Virus record (IMG/VR): IMGVR_UViG_3300020419_001295
Coordinates: 1-48,252 of that record
Length of the DNA: 48,252 nucleotides
Strand: one strand, 5' to 3'
Source: a virus
Positions within the stretch are counted from its first letter, which is position 1; each line of letters starts with the position of its first letter. Made by a program: the position numbers and the translations under genes. Shown here piece by piece: positions 14,121 to 21,367 of the stretch. The notes beneath the pieces are model-generated. The model was given only the letters and a program-made list of their open reading frames with translations, searched no databases and was not told the origin of the DNA.

Positions 14121-16209
14121 TTCCTTAGAAGCATATACACAGCAATTCAATGTAGGGGATACCGGGCCTAACGGCGGTACTGTTACATCTAGTACAATCA
14201 CATCTGTAATTACAAACACAGAGGTTGCACTTAATGGTGGCTTTGAAGATACAACAACCACAACACAATATACAGAAACAGTCATTGAGCAAATTACTAC
14301 GACAAGCACTACAACGCAACAAACAACTGTTTTAACATCTACAACAACTTCAAACTCTTTGCCTACAATAAATGATTCGGATTGGTCTTCAACTGGTAGG
14401 GTAAAGTTACAGGGTCAAACACAATGTAGAACAGGTGGATCAAGTTCAACTGTCGGTGCAGGTGAAGCCTGTACAGGTTACCAAGCTAACAATAACAATA
14501 ATCTTGTAACAGAACAAAATTCGAACTTCCTTGCATTAGGTGGAGGCGAGATACAGTCAGAACAATTTGAAATGGGATTAGATTTAACTATTGCCGAAAT
14601 ACAATCAGGATTTCAACTAAACTATGGTGTTGATGTGCAATCACACAAATCAAATACTACTGTGCCTTTGTGTTCAGCAACCGGCGGCGACTGTAAAGAC
14701 GTATTTAGAATTACAGCAAAACTTTACAAGGCGGCAGGAGCAAATGCTACTAACCTAATAGGAGAGTATAGTCAATTTGTAACACTTACTTACAACGGCA
14801 CACAAACACATTCATTCACGCAAGACATTGCTACAAACAGTTACACCGAGGTATGGGGACAAATGGAACTGTGGGGAGTTGATGCGGGATACCACTCAGG
14901 TTATTATGGCCCTGTGTTTAGCGATCCTTTTATGACACTTACGTATGATGCTATAACAACTATCACAGAAACAATAACAAACATAATATTAAGCACACAA
15001 CAGACAGTCTATAATACAAGCGAAGATACATTAACAAGTGTGTTCATAGGTGATCCTACAATAGATGACGGAAGCACAGGAGTGATTGATATAGATTATA
15101 CAGATGTTGACTCCTTTGAAATAGCTATAGTAAATGACGACACAGGTGGTGGAATAGAAATGGAGTTTAGTGTAGAAGTAGACGAAACTTCAAATGTTGC
15201 TACAGTAGAAATGAATTCAACAAACTTAGACACAGGTATTGTGCAGGTAGAAACTATAGCTGAGATAGATCTAAACTTTGATTTAGATGTAGGTCCAACA
15301 GAAGTACCAGAAATTGCAGTAGCAGAAATAGAAGCAGACATCGGTTCGCAGATAGATTCAGCAGTTGCAGATGCAGTTGGAGAAATAGAAATAGAAATTG
15401 ATATGCCAGACACTAATATAGAAATAGCTGACGCAGGATCAACAAACGTTGAAATGGAAGTAAATGTTGAAGCTACTACAGAAGCTACGGTTGAAGTAGA
15501 AGTAAATACTGTAGAAGAGGGAGCAACAGAAAATGCCAGTGTGGAAGCGGAAGTTTCCGAAACCGAAAGTTCCAATGATGCGAACAGCAATGAACCGGCT
15601 TCAGAAGATATACAAGAGTCCGGTAGTGATGCTGAACAGTCAGTGGACGAAAATAACAGCGACAGTTCATCAGAAGCCGAAGGAGATTCTGATTCTAGAG
15701 GAGATACCAGTGAATCAGAAAGCGAGTCCGAAGCCGAAGATAGAGGGACTGGATCAGAGTCAACTAGTGAAGAAACAGATGGAGATGATGCCGGGAGAGA
15801 AGAGTCTGGAGGAGAAAAGACAGATGCTAAAGGAAGCAAAGGAGATAAGAAATCTAAGTCCAAGGGAACAGGAAAACAGAATAAAGAAAAAATCAAGACT
15901 GAGATAGCAAAGGCAAAACAAAAAATAGCAAATAGGATATTAAGTGCAATGGCAGATACTTATAGTGCAATAAACGAAACAACTAAGATTGCTCTTATGC
16001 AATCACTAGCAGATACAGAAAACTTTAAAAAATATGTGCAAAAGCAAAATGAAGATGCATTAGAATGGTATTCTGATACACAGGTTTATAGAGATCAGGT
16101 AATGATGGGTGATCCATACGGTGCTTTATTTGGTTCTGCACAGGACAATTTAATGAACGAAATGATTAATGAACAATACAAGCCAGGGTATGGACTTGGT
16201 TTACAATAA
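14032..16209 (+). CDS. Large acidic exported protein (725 aa)
   Basis: From the ATG at 14032 the N-terminus has a basic start, hydrophobic core (LLGVLVLVLCCCFY) and SSSLEA end, a signal peptide. A Thr-rich segment follows (TTTTQYTETVIEQITTTSTT), then a beta-rich domain (about residues 110-300, with two cysteine pairs), then Val/Glu alternating repeats (EVEVNVEATTEATVEVEVN) and a Ser/Glu/Asp-rich linker (about 490-590). It ends with a basic and helical C-terminal domain (KIKTEIAKAKQKIANRILSA). This resembles a surface-exposed or adhesin-like protein. It has only a weak ribosome site and starts inside the preceding gene. Confidence 0.65.
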   Translation: MILKHTKKNGKIKQLLGVLVLVLCCCFYSSSLEAYTQQFNVGDTGPNGGTVTSSTITSVITNTEVALNGGFEDTTTTTQYTETVIEQITTTSTTTQQTTVLTSTTTSNSLPTINDSDWSSTGRVKLQGQTQCRTGGSSSTVGAGEACTGYQANNNNNLVTEQNSNFLALGGGEIQSEQFEMGLDLTIAEIQSGFQLNYGVDVQSHKSNTTVPLCSATGGDCKDVFRITAKLYKAAGANATNLIGEYSQFVTLTYNGTQTHSFTQDIATNSYTEVWGQMELWGVDAGYHSGYYGPVFSDPFMTLTYDAITTITETITNIILSTQQTVYNTSEDTLTSVFIGDPTIDDGSTGVIDIDYTDVDSFEIAIVNDDTGGGIEMEFSVEVDETSNVATVEMNSTNLDTGIVQVETIAEIDLNFDLDVGPTEVPEIAVAEIEADIGSQIDSAVADAVGEIEIEIDMPDTNIEIADAGSTNVEMEVNVEATTEATVEVEVNTVEEGATENASVEAEVSETESSNDANSNEPASEDIQESGSDAEQSVDENNSDSSSEAEGDSDSRGDTSESESESEAEDRGTGSESTSEETDGDDAGREESGGEKTDAKGSKGDKKSKSKGTGKQNKEKIKTEIAKAKQKIANRILSAMADTYSAINETTKIALMQSLADTENFKKYVQKQNEDALEWYSDTQVYRDQVMMGDPYGALFGSAQDNLMNEMINEQYKPGYGLGLQ

Positions 16210-16234
16210 ATATCACTGATAAAAGGAGAAACAA

Positions 16235-16747
16235 ATGGCAGAAATAGAATACAAAGGTATCAAAGTAGGCGGTAGTAAGATGTTACTTATACTGCCTTTA
16301 ATAGGTACTATTATCGGAGGACTTTGGGGAGGCTTTGAACTTTATAACAGATATCTTATGATGGAACAAAAGATAGATGCATACGTGGCTCCTGACATGA
16401 GCGAATTCGATAAAAACCTAGCAATACTTAAAGAAGATTATATATTAATGAAAGAAGAAATTGGTATATTCAAGGAAATGTTAGGAGATGTAAAAAGTGA
16501 CGTACATGATATCAAGATAGAAATCAAAGACGATGTGGGCGACTTACATGATAGCATGGACAAACAAGACGAAAGAAACAGAGCTAATACTGATACAGTC
16601 AGAGGAGTTATCAATACATTTGAATTAAGAATGGATAGCAAACTTGATAGAATAGATAAAAAGATAGATGAACTTGAAACTCAATTAGACAACAAGATTC
16701 AAAAGGCTCTAGACAATCCACTAAACAATCCAGTGATATCTAAATAG
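16235..16747 (+). CDS. Membrane-anchored coiled-coil protein (170 aa)
   Basis: The ATG follows AAAAGGAGAAACAA, a strong ribosome site. One membrane helix is near the start (MLLILPLIGTIIGGLWGGF, residues 16-34), and the rest is a long coiled coil (LAILKEDYILMKEEIGIFKE, DVHDIKIEIKDDVGDLHD, LDRIDKKIDELETQLDNK). Similar layouts occur in marine T4-like phages and could fit a spanin- or holin-associated role, but that is inference. It follows the 725-residue gene by 25 bases. Confidence 0.65.
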   Translation: MAEIEYKGIKVGGSKMLLILPLIGTIIGGLWGGFELYNRYLMMEQKIDAYVAPDMSEFDKNLAILKEDYILMKEEIGIFKEMLGDVKSDVHDIKIEIKDDVGDLHDSMDKQDERNRANTDTVRGVINTFELRMDSKLDRIDKKIDELETQLDNKIQKALDNPLNNPVISK

Positions 16748-16828
16748 ATGTATTACCTATTTGGAATAATGATTGGAATTATATTCGTAGCTATGATAGG
16801 TCTTGCAATAATGCAAGGCCTTAGCTAA
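16748..16828 (+). CDS. Membrane micro-protein (26 aa)
   Basis: The frame MYYLFGIMIGIIFVAMIG continues to LAIMQGLS and starts immediately after the stop of the coiled-coil gene (TAG then ATG), suggesting re-initiation. It is a single hydrophobic helix and overlaps the convergent bilin-reductase gene by 8 bases. Without homology it remains tentative. Confidence 0.4.
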   Translation: MYYLFGIMIGIIFVAMIGLAIMQGLS

Positions 16829-17507
16829 TCTTAGGAAACAACATATCCGTACAAAAATTATCTACGTCTGCTTCGTCTAATCCTAGCGACTTCATCACTC
16901 TTGGTGTATGTGGATTTTGTTGTTGGTTTTCACAATAATAGTTTTGACTTGCAATAGTTAACTCTCTATCGCCTTCACCAGTGTATTCGCCAATAGTATC
17001 AAGATACGTATGAAGATTGTCCAGTGCCATTTGAATGATAACGTCAGCTTCATCTTCTTTAACATTACTAGCGGCAATCATGCTAGGAGTAAAGATGTTT
17101 TGTGCCCACTGTGGCAACTCTCGTACTTTTTCCGGAATAAAATCTTTAACAGTATCCTGATACCATTGAACCATTGGATGATCTTCACCACCCGAACTTG
17201 CTGAAAAATCATGAAATGCACCTGTCATTTTATTCTTGCCAGCAATCACGTCAAAGCCATATATCGGTCCGTTATTATTAAGTTGGGGGAATACACAAAC
17301 ATGCATCATCCAAAGACCTTTGGTCTTTCTAGCATCTACAACATCAATGTGAGCTCTTCTCACATCATCGTTTTTCCAAACCCTGTTTATCCAGCCACCG
17401 TCGGCTTGATTAAAATGCTCCATTCCTGGCTCATTTATTTCAGTTCCGTGGTGCTCAAATATTTGGATAATCTGGTCTTGGCACTTTACCAGCTGGTCCC
17501 AAATCAT
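16821..17507 (-). CDS. pcyX: Ferredoxin-dependent bilin reductase, PcyX/PebS/PcyA family (228 aa)
   Basis: Family signatures are unmistakable: VRRAHIDVVDARKTKGLWMM, HVCVFPQLNNNGPIYGFDVI, AGKNKMTGAFHDFSAS, and the C-terminal YYCENQQQNPHTPRVMKSLG followed by LDEADVDNFCTDMLFPK. The catalytic Asp of the family lies in IYGFDVIAG, a His is in MMHVCVFP, and the position of PcyA Glu76 appears to be Asp (AHIDVV). The enzyme reduces biliverdin with ferredoxin electrons to a bilin such as phycoerythrobilin. Phage members called PcyX are reported from marine metagenomes. It sits 10 bases after the heme oxygenase gene, its natural supplier. Confidence 0.9.
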   Translation of the reverse strand: MIWDQLVKCQDQIIQIFEHHGTEINEPGMEHFNQADGGWINRVWKNDDVRRAHIDVVDARKTKGLWMMHVCVFPQLNNNGPIYGFDVIAGKNKMTGAFHDFSASSGGEDHPMVQWYQDTVKDFIPEKVRELPQWAQNIFTPSMIAASNVKEDEADVIIQMALDNLHTYLDTIGEYTGEGDRELTIASQNYYCENQQQNPHTPRVMKSLGLDEADVDNFCTDMLFPKIS

Positions 17508-17517
17508 AATAGACCTA

Positions 17518-18087
17518 TTAAGCTAATTGTTCGTAAATTTTTTGTCTGTATCCGTATGCAATGTTACATTCGATTGAATCTGCATCACTTACTCTAGCAT
17601 CTAGTAAGTTCTTCATTTCTTCTTTCGATGTAGTCATATCTGCAAACTGGTACATTTTTCCACTACCTGGAACTTTATCAGCATACTTGCCTTCTAAGTC
17701 TCCCATATGGTTTGCATATACGTGGGCCATAAGCTTCTGCTTATCATGTTGAATACTTTTAATAATATGATTAATATATTCATCAATTGCCGCCACTGTT
17801 GCTGGAGGATTAGATTCGTCGCCGCCTAGTTCTTTGAAATCTTCTAAGATATCGCTGGCCTGCATTAAACCATCTAGTGGTAAATCATTACCTGGCATTT
17901 GTGGATCCATTGGTGCAAAACAACCCATGCTTAATGCAACATCTTCCATGATGTCATATAGCATGTACATGTTCCATAAGTATTTAAGATACTTGTCGTT
18001 GCTTATTTTACCTGCATTCATTTCAACCGCGAAAGATGTGCTTTCAGCATTGGCTTGCGATGCAGAAGTTAAACTTTGTAAGCTCAT
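17518..18087 (-). CDS. Heme oxygenase (189 aa), divergent heme pocket
   Basis: The fold and order match heme oxygenase: an N-terminal helix (SLTSASQANAESTSFAVEMN), NDKYLKYLWNMYMLYDIMED, and the distal-helix region KLMAHVYANHMGDLEGKYAD, equivalent to the GDLSGG motif. The enzyme opens heme to biliverdin, iron and CO. Aligned by eye with the usual TKxxHxxAExxxF motif, the proximal heme-ligating His is a Gln (SASQANAE), and GDLSGG reads GDLEGK. The start at 18087 has AAGGAGT, and a TAAATA box at 18123-18128 suggests late expression. The bilin reductase follows in the same operon. Confidence 0.8.
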   Translation of the reverse strand: MSLQSLTSASQANAESTSFAVEMNAGKISNDKYLKYLWNMYMLYDIMEDVALSMGCFAPMDPQMPGNDLPLDGLMQASDILEDFKELGGDESNPPATVAAIDEYINHIIKSIQHDKQKLMAHVYANHMGDLEGKYADKVPGSGKMYQFADMTTSKEEMKNLLDARVSDADSIECNIAYGYRQKIYEQLA

Positions 18088-18122
18088 TTTTTACTCCTTA
18101 AGTTATCATTCATTCTATACAT

Positions 18123-18128
18123 TATTTA
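18123..18128 (-). promoter_or_regulatory. TAAATA late-like box for the heme oxygenase/bilin reductase operon
   Basis: GCATAAATAATG on the minus strand, 35 bases before the heme oxygenase ATG, which has its own AAGGAG site. No sigma70-type -35/-10 pair is seen here, so these two genes look late while ClpS/Hsp20 upstream look early. Confidence 0.4.
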
Positions 18129-18130
18129 TG

Positions 18131-18448
18131 CTATTCTTTTTCTATTTGTATCTGTAAAGGAAAGCCATTAGCTCTAGCTAATTTTGTTGCTTCTAGAGAC
18201 CTTTGTTCAGCTATTTCAAAGCTATATAACCCAACAATAGCAGTGCCATCTTTGTGTATTTTCATTGTTAATTCTTGGGCTGTCTTCTCAGAATGTTTAA
18301 AAACTTGAACTAAGATTTCTACAACAAAGTCCATAGGTGTTGCGTCATCATTAAGGAAGATAACCTTGTACTTACCAGGTTCTTGAACAAAATCCTTTAT
18401 CTGTTCATTTACTTTTATATCTGTATCTAATTCAACTGTTACTGTCAT
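18131..18448 (-). CDS. clpS: ClpS adaptor protein (105 aa)
   Basis: ClpS binds proteins with destabilising N-termini and delivers them to ClpA-ClpP. The core is typical: GKYKVIFLNDDATPMDFVVE (NDD-TPM signature), ILVQVFKHSEKTAQELTMKI, HKDGTAIVGLYSFEIAE and QRSLEATKLARANGFPLQIQ. The N-terminal tail is short, as in other ClpS. The ATG at 18448 follows GGAG by 5 bases. It lies between Hsp20 and heme oxygenase and partners conceptually with the ClpP at 8786. Confidence 0.93.
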   Translation of the reverse strand: MTVTVELDTDIKVNEQIKDFVQEPGKYKVIFLNDDATPMDFVVEILVQVFKHSEKTAQELTMKIHKDGTAIVGLYSFEIAEQRSLEATKLARANGFPLQIQIEKE

Positions 18449-18465
18449 AATCACTCCATAGTGTC

Positions 18466-18486
18466 TAGGGGGTGAATCACCCCCTA
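18466..18486 (-). other. Strong hairpin between hsp20 and clpS
   Basis: TAGGGGGTG, loop of 3, CACCCCCTA: a perfect 9-bp, GC-rich stem in the 51-base gap. No T-run follows it on the minus strand, so it is more likely an mRNA processing or stability element that lets hsp20 and clpS accumulate to different levels than a terminator. Confidence 0.6.
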
Positions 18487-18499
18487 AACGTTTCCACTG

Positions 18500-18940
18500 T
18501 TACTCAGCCTCAACAATTTTAATTGTTTTAGGCTTTAGTTCTTCTGGAACTTCTCTTTCTAGATGTAGGTTCAACATACCTTTTTCTAGTTTAGCTGTCT
18601 TTACATCAACATGTTCTGCTAATGTAAACTGTCTGCTAAAGTTACGCCCAGCGATACCTCTGTGAACATAATTCACTTCATCAGCACCTTTAGGTTGAGT
18701 TCCTTCGATTGTAAGAATATTTTTATCCTTTTCAATCTTAAGATTATCCATACCAAAGCCAGCAACTGCGATTGAAATCATAAATTCATCTTCGCTGATC
18801 TTAGCTATATTGTATGGTGGATATCCACCCGATCTATCTGTACTGTTTTCAAATACTCTGTCCATTTCGTCGAACAGGCTTTCGAAGCCAATCATAGATC
18901 TGTGAAAAGTGGGAAGGTTTAGTGTAGTTACTCTTGTCAT
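18500..18940 (-). CDS. Small heat-shock protein, Hsp20/IbpA type (146 aa)
   Basis: The alpha-crystallin domain runs from about residue 38 to 130 (PPYNIAKISEDEFMISIAVA, GFGMDNLKIEKDKNILTIEG, YVHRGIAGRNFSRQFTLAEH, AKLEKGMLNLHLEREVPEEL), followed by a short tail with the KTIKIVE motif resembling the IxI anchor. It holds unfolding proteins in a refoldable state. T4-like marine phages commonly carry it. The start has GGAG (AAGGAGAAAACA). It is in the ClpS operon, under the promoter at 19047-19075. Confidence 0.93.
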   Translation of the reverse strand: MTRVTTLNLPTFHRSMIGFESLFDEMDRVFENSTDRSGGYPPYNIAKISEDEFMISIAVAGFGMDNLKIEKDKNILTIEGTQPKGADEVNYVHRGIAGRNFSRQFTLAEHVDVKTAKLEKGMLNLHLEREVPEELKPKTIKIVEAE

Positions 18941-18950
18941 TGTTTTCTCC

Positions 18951-19037
18951 TTATATAAGCAAGTTAACGTTATTTGGGCTCATGCCCTTGTCAAAAATAC
19001 CCAACCCTGGCATATCTCTGACATTACTATTTATCAT
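18951..19037 (-). CDS. Possible 28-residue leader peptide upstream of hsp20
   Basis: An open frame starting MINSNVRDMPGLGIFDK and ending MSPNNVNLLI, with its stop touching the ribosome site of hsp20 (TAA GGAG). The wording looks protein-like and the coupling to hsp20 is exact. It could be a translated leader or a small functional peptide; no ribosome site of its own is obvious. Confidence 0.4.
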   Translation of the reverse strand: MINSNVRDMPGLGIFDKGMSPNNVNLLI

Positions 19038-19046
19038 AGTAATACT

Positions 19047-19075
19047 AATATAAGCACTAAATGGCTTAAAGTCAA
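19047..19075 (-). promoter_or_regulatory. Sigma70-type promoter TTGACT-17-TATATT
   Basis: TTGACT (19075-19070), a 17-base spacer and TATATT (19052-19047) on the minus strand, just after the GMP reductase stop. It should transcribe the leader peptide, hsp20 and clpS. Confidence 0.8.
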
Positions 19076-19083
19076 TTGATTTT

Positions 19084-20130
19084 TTACTCAAATCTTGTAA
19101 ACACATGGTTGACAACATTATTGACACGAACGAAAGTGGTACATTTGGACATGTCTTTCATACGTTTTGCACCAATATAAGTTGCCGCAGAACGTACTCC
19201 TCCAAGTATTTCTGTTATAGTTGATTGCACAGGGCCTTTATGTGGTAGTTCAACTACCTTGCCTTCTGCACCTCTATATCCATCTTTCCGTGATCCGTGT
19301 CTTTCCATAGCCGCATTAGAGCTCATTCCATAAAATTGAACTTTGCCGTCGACTACTTCACCTTCTGCTTCATCATGTCCTGCTAACATTCCGCCTAGCA
19401 TTACAAAATGAGCACCTGCTCCAAAAGCCTTAGCAACATCTCCTGGATGCACACAGCCACCATCTGCAATTATGTGTCCTCCTACGCCATTGGCCGCATC
19501 AGCACACTCTATTACGCCTGAAAGTTGTGGTACACCAACGCCTGTCATTAAACGTGTTGTGCATACTGATCCTGGACCAATACCACATTTTACTACGTCT
19601 GCACCTCTTAGAATTAATTCTTCTGTCATTTCTCCAGTAATAACATTACCAGCGATTATTGTTTTATCTTGGTATTCGTATCGCAATTTTTCAATAAAGT
19701 CACCATAGTTTTCGTGATAACCATTAGCAACATCTACACAAATAAAAGGAATATCAGGATATTTTTGCAATACTGCTTTCATAGTGTTATAATCAGGTGC
19801 ATCTTTATCCCATATGACTCCAGTACCTGTACATACTGCAAGGTATTTCATTTTGACACCATCACCTATTGCAACTTTCCAATCATCTAATGAGTAATGT
19901 TTTCTTAACACGGTAATCATTTTGTGTTCTTGGAATATTTTTGCCATGGAGAATGTTCCAACACCGTCCATGTTACTTGCCATAATTGGAACACCAGTCC
20001 ATTCTTTACCACTGTTGTAAAATTTAAACTGTCTTGTTAGATCTACATCTTTACGAGATGTCAGTGTTGATCGCTTTGGTTTAAAAAGCACGTCTTGATA
20101 GTCTAATTTAATGTCTTGTTCAATTCGCAT
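19084..20130 (-). CDS. guaC: GMP reductase (348 aa)
   Basis: GMP reductase converts GMP to IMP with NADPH. The sequence is co-linear with bacterial GuaC of about 347 residues: start MRIEQDIKLDYQDVLFKPKR, VPIMASNMDGVGTFSMAK, catalytic Cys loop GIGPGSVCTTRLMTGVG, phosphate-binding IIADGGCVHPGDVAKAFGAG and FVMLGGMLAGHDE. No CBS domains are present, which separates it from IMP dehydrogenase. In a phage it would rebalance purine pools toward A nucleotides in an AT-rich genome. It overlaps the 2OG-oxygenase gene by 11 bases. Confidence 0.92.
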   Translation of the reverse strand: MRIEQDIKLDYQDVLFKPKRSTLTSRKDVDLTRQFKFYNSGKEWTGVPIMASNMDGVGTFSMAKIFQEHKMITVLRKHYSLDDWKVAIGDGVKMKYLAVCTGTGVIWDKDAPDYNTMKAVLQKYPDIPFICVDVANGYHENYGDFIEKLRYEYQDKTIIAGNVITGEMTEELILRGADVVKCGIGPGSVCTTRLMTGVGVPQLSGVIECADAANGVGGHIIADGGCVHPGDVAKAFGAGAHFVMLGGMLAGHDEAEGEVVDGKVQFYGMSSNAAMERHGSRKDGYRGAEGKVVELPHKGPVQSTITEILGGVRSAATYIGAKRMKDMSKCTTFVRVNNVVNHVFTRFE

Positions 20131-20704
20131 TTGGCTTCACTCCGTAGTTAAAAGACACACTTAGGCGATCTTCTTTTGTTAAGTTAGGTTGTACACTATG
20201 TTTCATCCACCCCGGAAAAACATAGATTGCTCCGGTCATTGCTTTATAGGTTGTAGCGGTACTAGTAAAATAGTTTGGTTTTTCCATAGGTGGTAAAAAA
20301 TATTCTGCATTATCACTTCGTTCAAACATGATGTTGCCCTGACTAGGATCGCTCTTAATATAATATACACCACTCAAAATTGCACCAGGATGATTATGTA
20401 ATGTATTGTATCCTCCTGGGGTATTAATATTAATCCATATAGATTGTATTTCTAATGCTGGCAATTCTGCCTGTGCCGCACATGTATTAATTTGTTCTGA
20501 GATAGCAGTTACAAGCTGATCAAATTCAGTGTTATCGTTTTGTTTAATAGGATTGCTCTGCCAACCTATGTAATTTGATACAGTAACACCTTTATCTAAA
20601 TTTTTCCTATCGTGTGCAAATGTTTCAATTGCATCGTTATCTACACCATTGAGTAATCCTGACCAGATTACACTAGGAAACCATTGTTCAGCATTTAAAG
20701 CCAT
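20120..20704 (-). CDS. 2OG-Fe(II) oxygenase-like protein (194 aa)
   Basis: The core IWININTPGGYNTLHNHPGA and LSGVYYIKSDPSQGNIMFER, followed by GAIYVFPGWMKHSVQPNLTK and DRLSVSFNYG, fits the 2OG-Fe(II) oxygenase_5 family found in marine phages and bacteria. The likely iron ligands are His in LHNHPGA and His in MKHSV, with Arg in EDRLSVSF to bind 2-oxoglutarate. The substrate is unknown. It is in an operon with bS21 and guaC. Confidence 0.8.
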   Translation of the reverse strand: MALNAEQWFPSVIWSGLLNGVDNDAIETFAHDRKNLDKGVTVSNYIGWQSNPIKQNDNTEFDQLVTAISEQINTCAAQAELPALEIQSIWININTPGGYNTLHNHPGAILSGVYYIKSDPSQGNIMFERSDNAEYFLPPMEKPNYFTSTATTYKAMTGAIYVFPGWMKHSVQPNLTKEDRLSVSFNYGVKPNAN

Positions 20705-20983
20705 TTAGTAACCTCTGTCTACTGTAGATTTTTCTTGTTTCTTTTTCCAACGTGCTTTTCCAGCCGCTTTTGCTTTTCTTCTTTTTTCACTAGGCTTTAC
20801 ATAATGTTGTCGTTCTTTGTATTCTTGTAGAATACCTTCGCCTTGTACTTTTTTCTTAAATATACGAAGAGCTTTGTTTACATCGTTATTCCTAACTTCT
20901 ACGTATATGCCGTCACCTATAGGTTTGTCCCTTTGGGGGCGTTTGCTATTAAAATTATTAAATCTTTTGTTATTATAACCCAA
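20705..20983 (-). CDS. rpsU: Ribosomal protein bS21 homologue (92 aa)
   Basis: The core GIYVEVRNNDVNKALRIFKK, VQGEGILQEYKERQHYVKPS and EKRRKAKAAGKARWKKK matches bS21, the small-subunit protein near the mRNA 3' anti-Shine-Dalgarno region. There is an added N-terminal Asn/Arg/Lys extension (YNNKRFNNFNSKRPQRDK). Phage-encoded bS21 is known from pelagiphages and could shift host ribosomes to phage messages. A sigma70-type promoter lies about 60 bases upstream. Confidence 0.9.
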   Translation of the reverse strand: MGYNNKRFNNFNSKRPQRDKPIGDGIYVEVRNNDVNKALRIFKKKVQGEGILQEYKERQHYVKPSEKRRKAKAAGKARWKKKQEKSTVDRGY

Positions 20984-21359
20984 AATATCCCGTCCTCTCG
21001 AAAAATTGTTTTAGTTCAAATATTCTTTTAACATTTATTTTATTATACAACATATCCTGCCTATTTGTCAAGTAGTAAGTTTTGCCAAAACTCAAAATGT
21101 ATCCAATTAACCATGGTTCTATATTAGTATTATCTATGTCTAAAATTATATAATCTACTTCTGCTATTACCTCTAACACCCATTGTACTTCTTCAACTCT
21201 ATTTTCGTATAGATACAAGTTTATTGGTGCTTTAAACAACGTAGCATGGTGGTTAAACTGGTCTTTTACAGTATCACTAGGGTTGACTAGCAATACACTT
21301 GCGTCTTTATTAAGTAGTTTATCCGGTGCGGTAATTAAATTTATTGTAGGATCAGGCAT
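20973..21359 (-). CDS. Conserved phage protein of unknown function (128 aa)
   Basis: A soluble alpha/beta protein (LITAPDKLLNKDASVLLVNP, EVDYIILDIDNTNIEPWLIG, KTYYLTNRQDM). The order of strands and acidic residues resembles a Rossmann-like or receiver-like fold, but no catalytic motif is evident. Its last 11 bases overlap the bS21 start, and it contains the bS21 promoter within its 3' end. Confidence 0.6.
   Translation of the reverse strand: MPDPTINLITAPDKLLNKDASVLLVNPSDTVKDQFNHHATLFKAPINLYLYENRVEEVQWVLEVIAEVDYIILDIDNTNIEPWLIGYILSFGKTYYLTNRQDMLYNKINVKRIFELKQFFERTGYFGL
21042..21071 (-). promoter_or_regulatory. Sigma70-type promoter TTGACA-18-TATAAT upstream of bS21
   Basis: Exact consensus hexamers on the minus strand (21071-21066 and 21047-21042) with an 18-base spacer, inside the coding end of the 128-residue gene. 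It would drive rpsU, the 2OG oxygenase and guaC. Confidence 0.8.
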
Positions 21360-21367
21360 CCTTATAT

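Noticed and set aside
15096-15896. 266-residue Ser/Pro-rich open frame on the minus strand
   Set aside because: It is the mirror of the acidic Ser/Glu/Asp repeats of the 725-residue exported protein; the composition follows from the opposite strand and there is no ribosome site.
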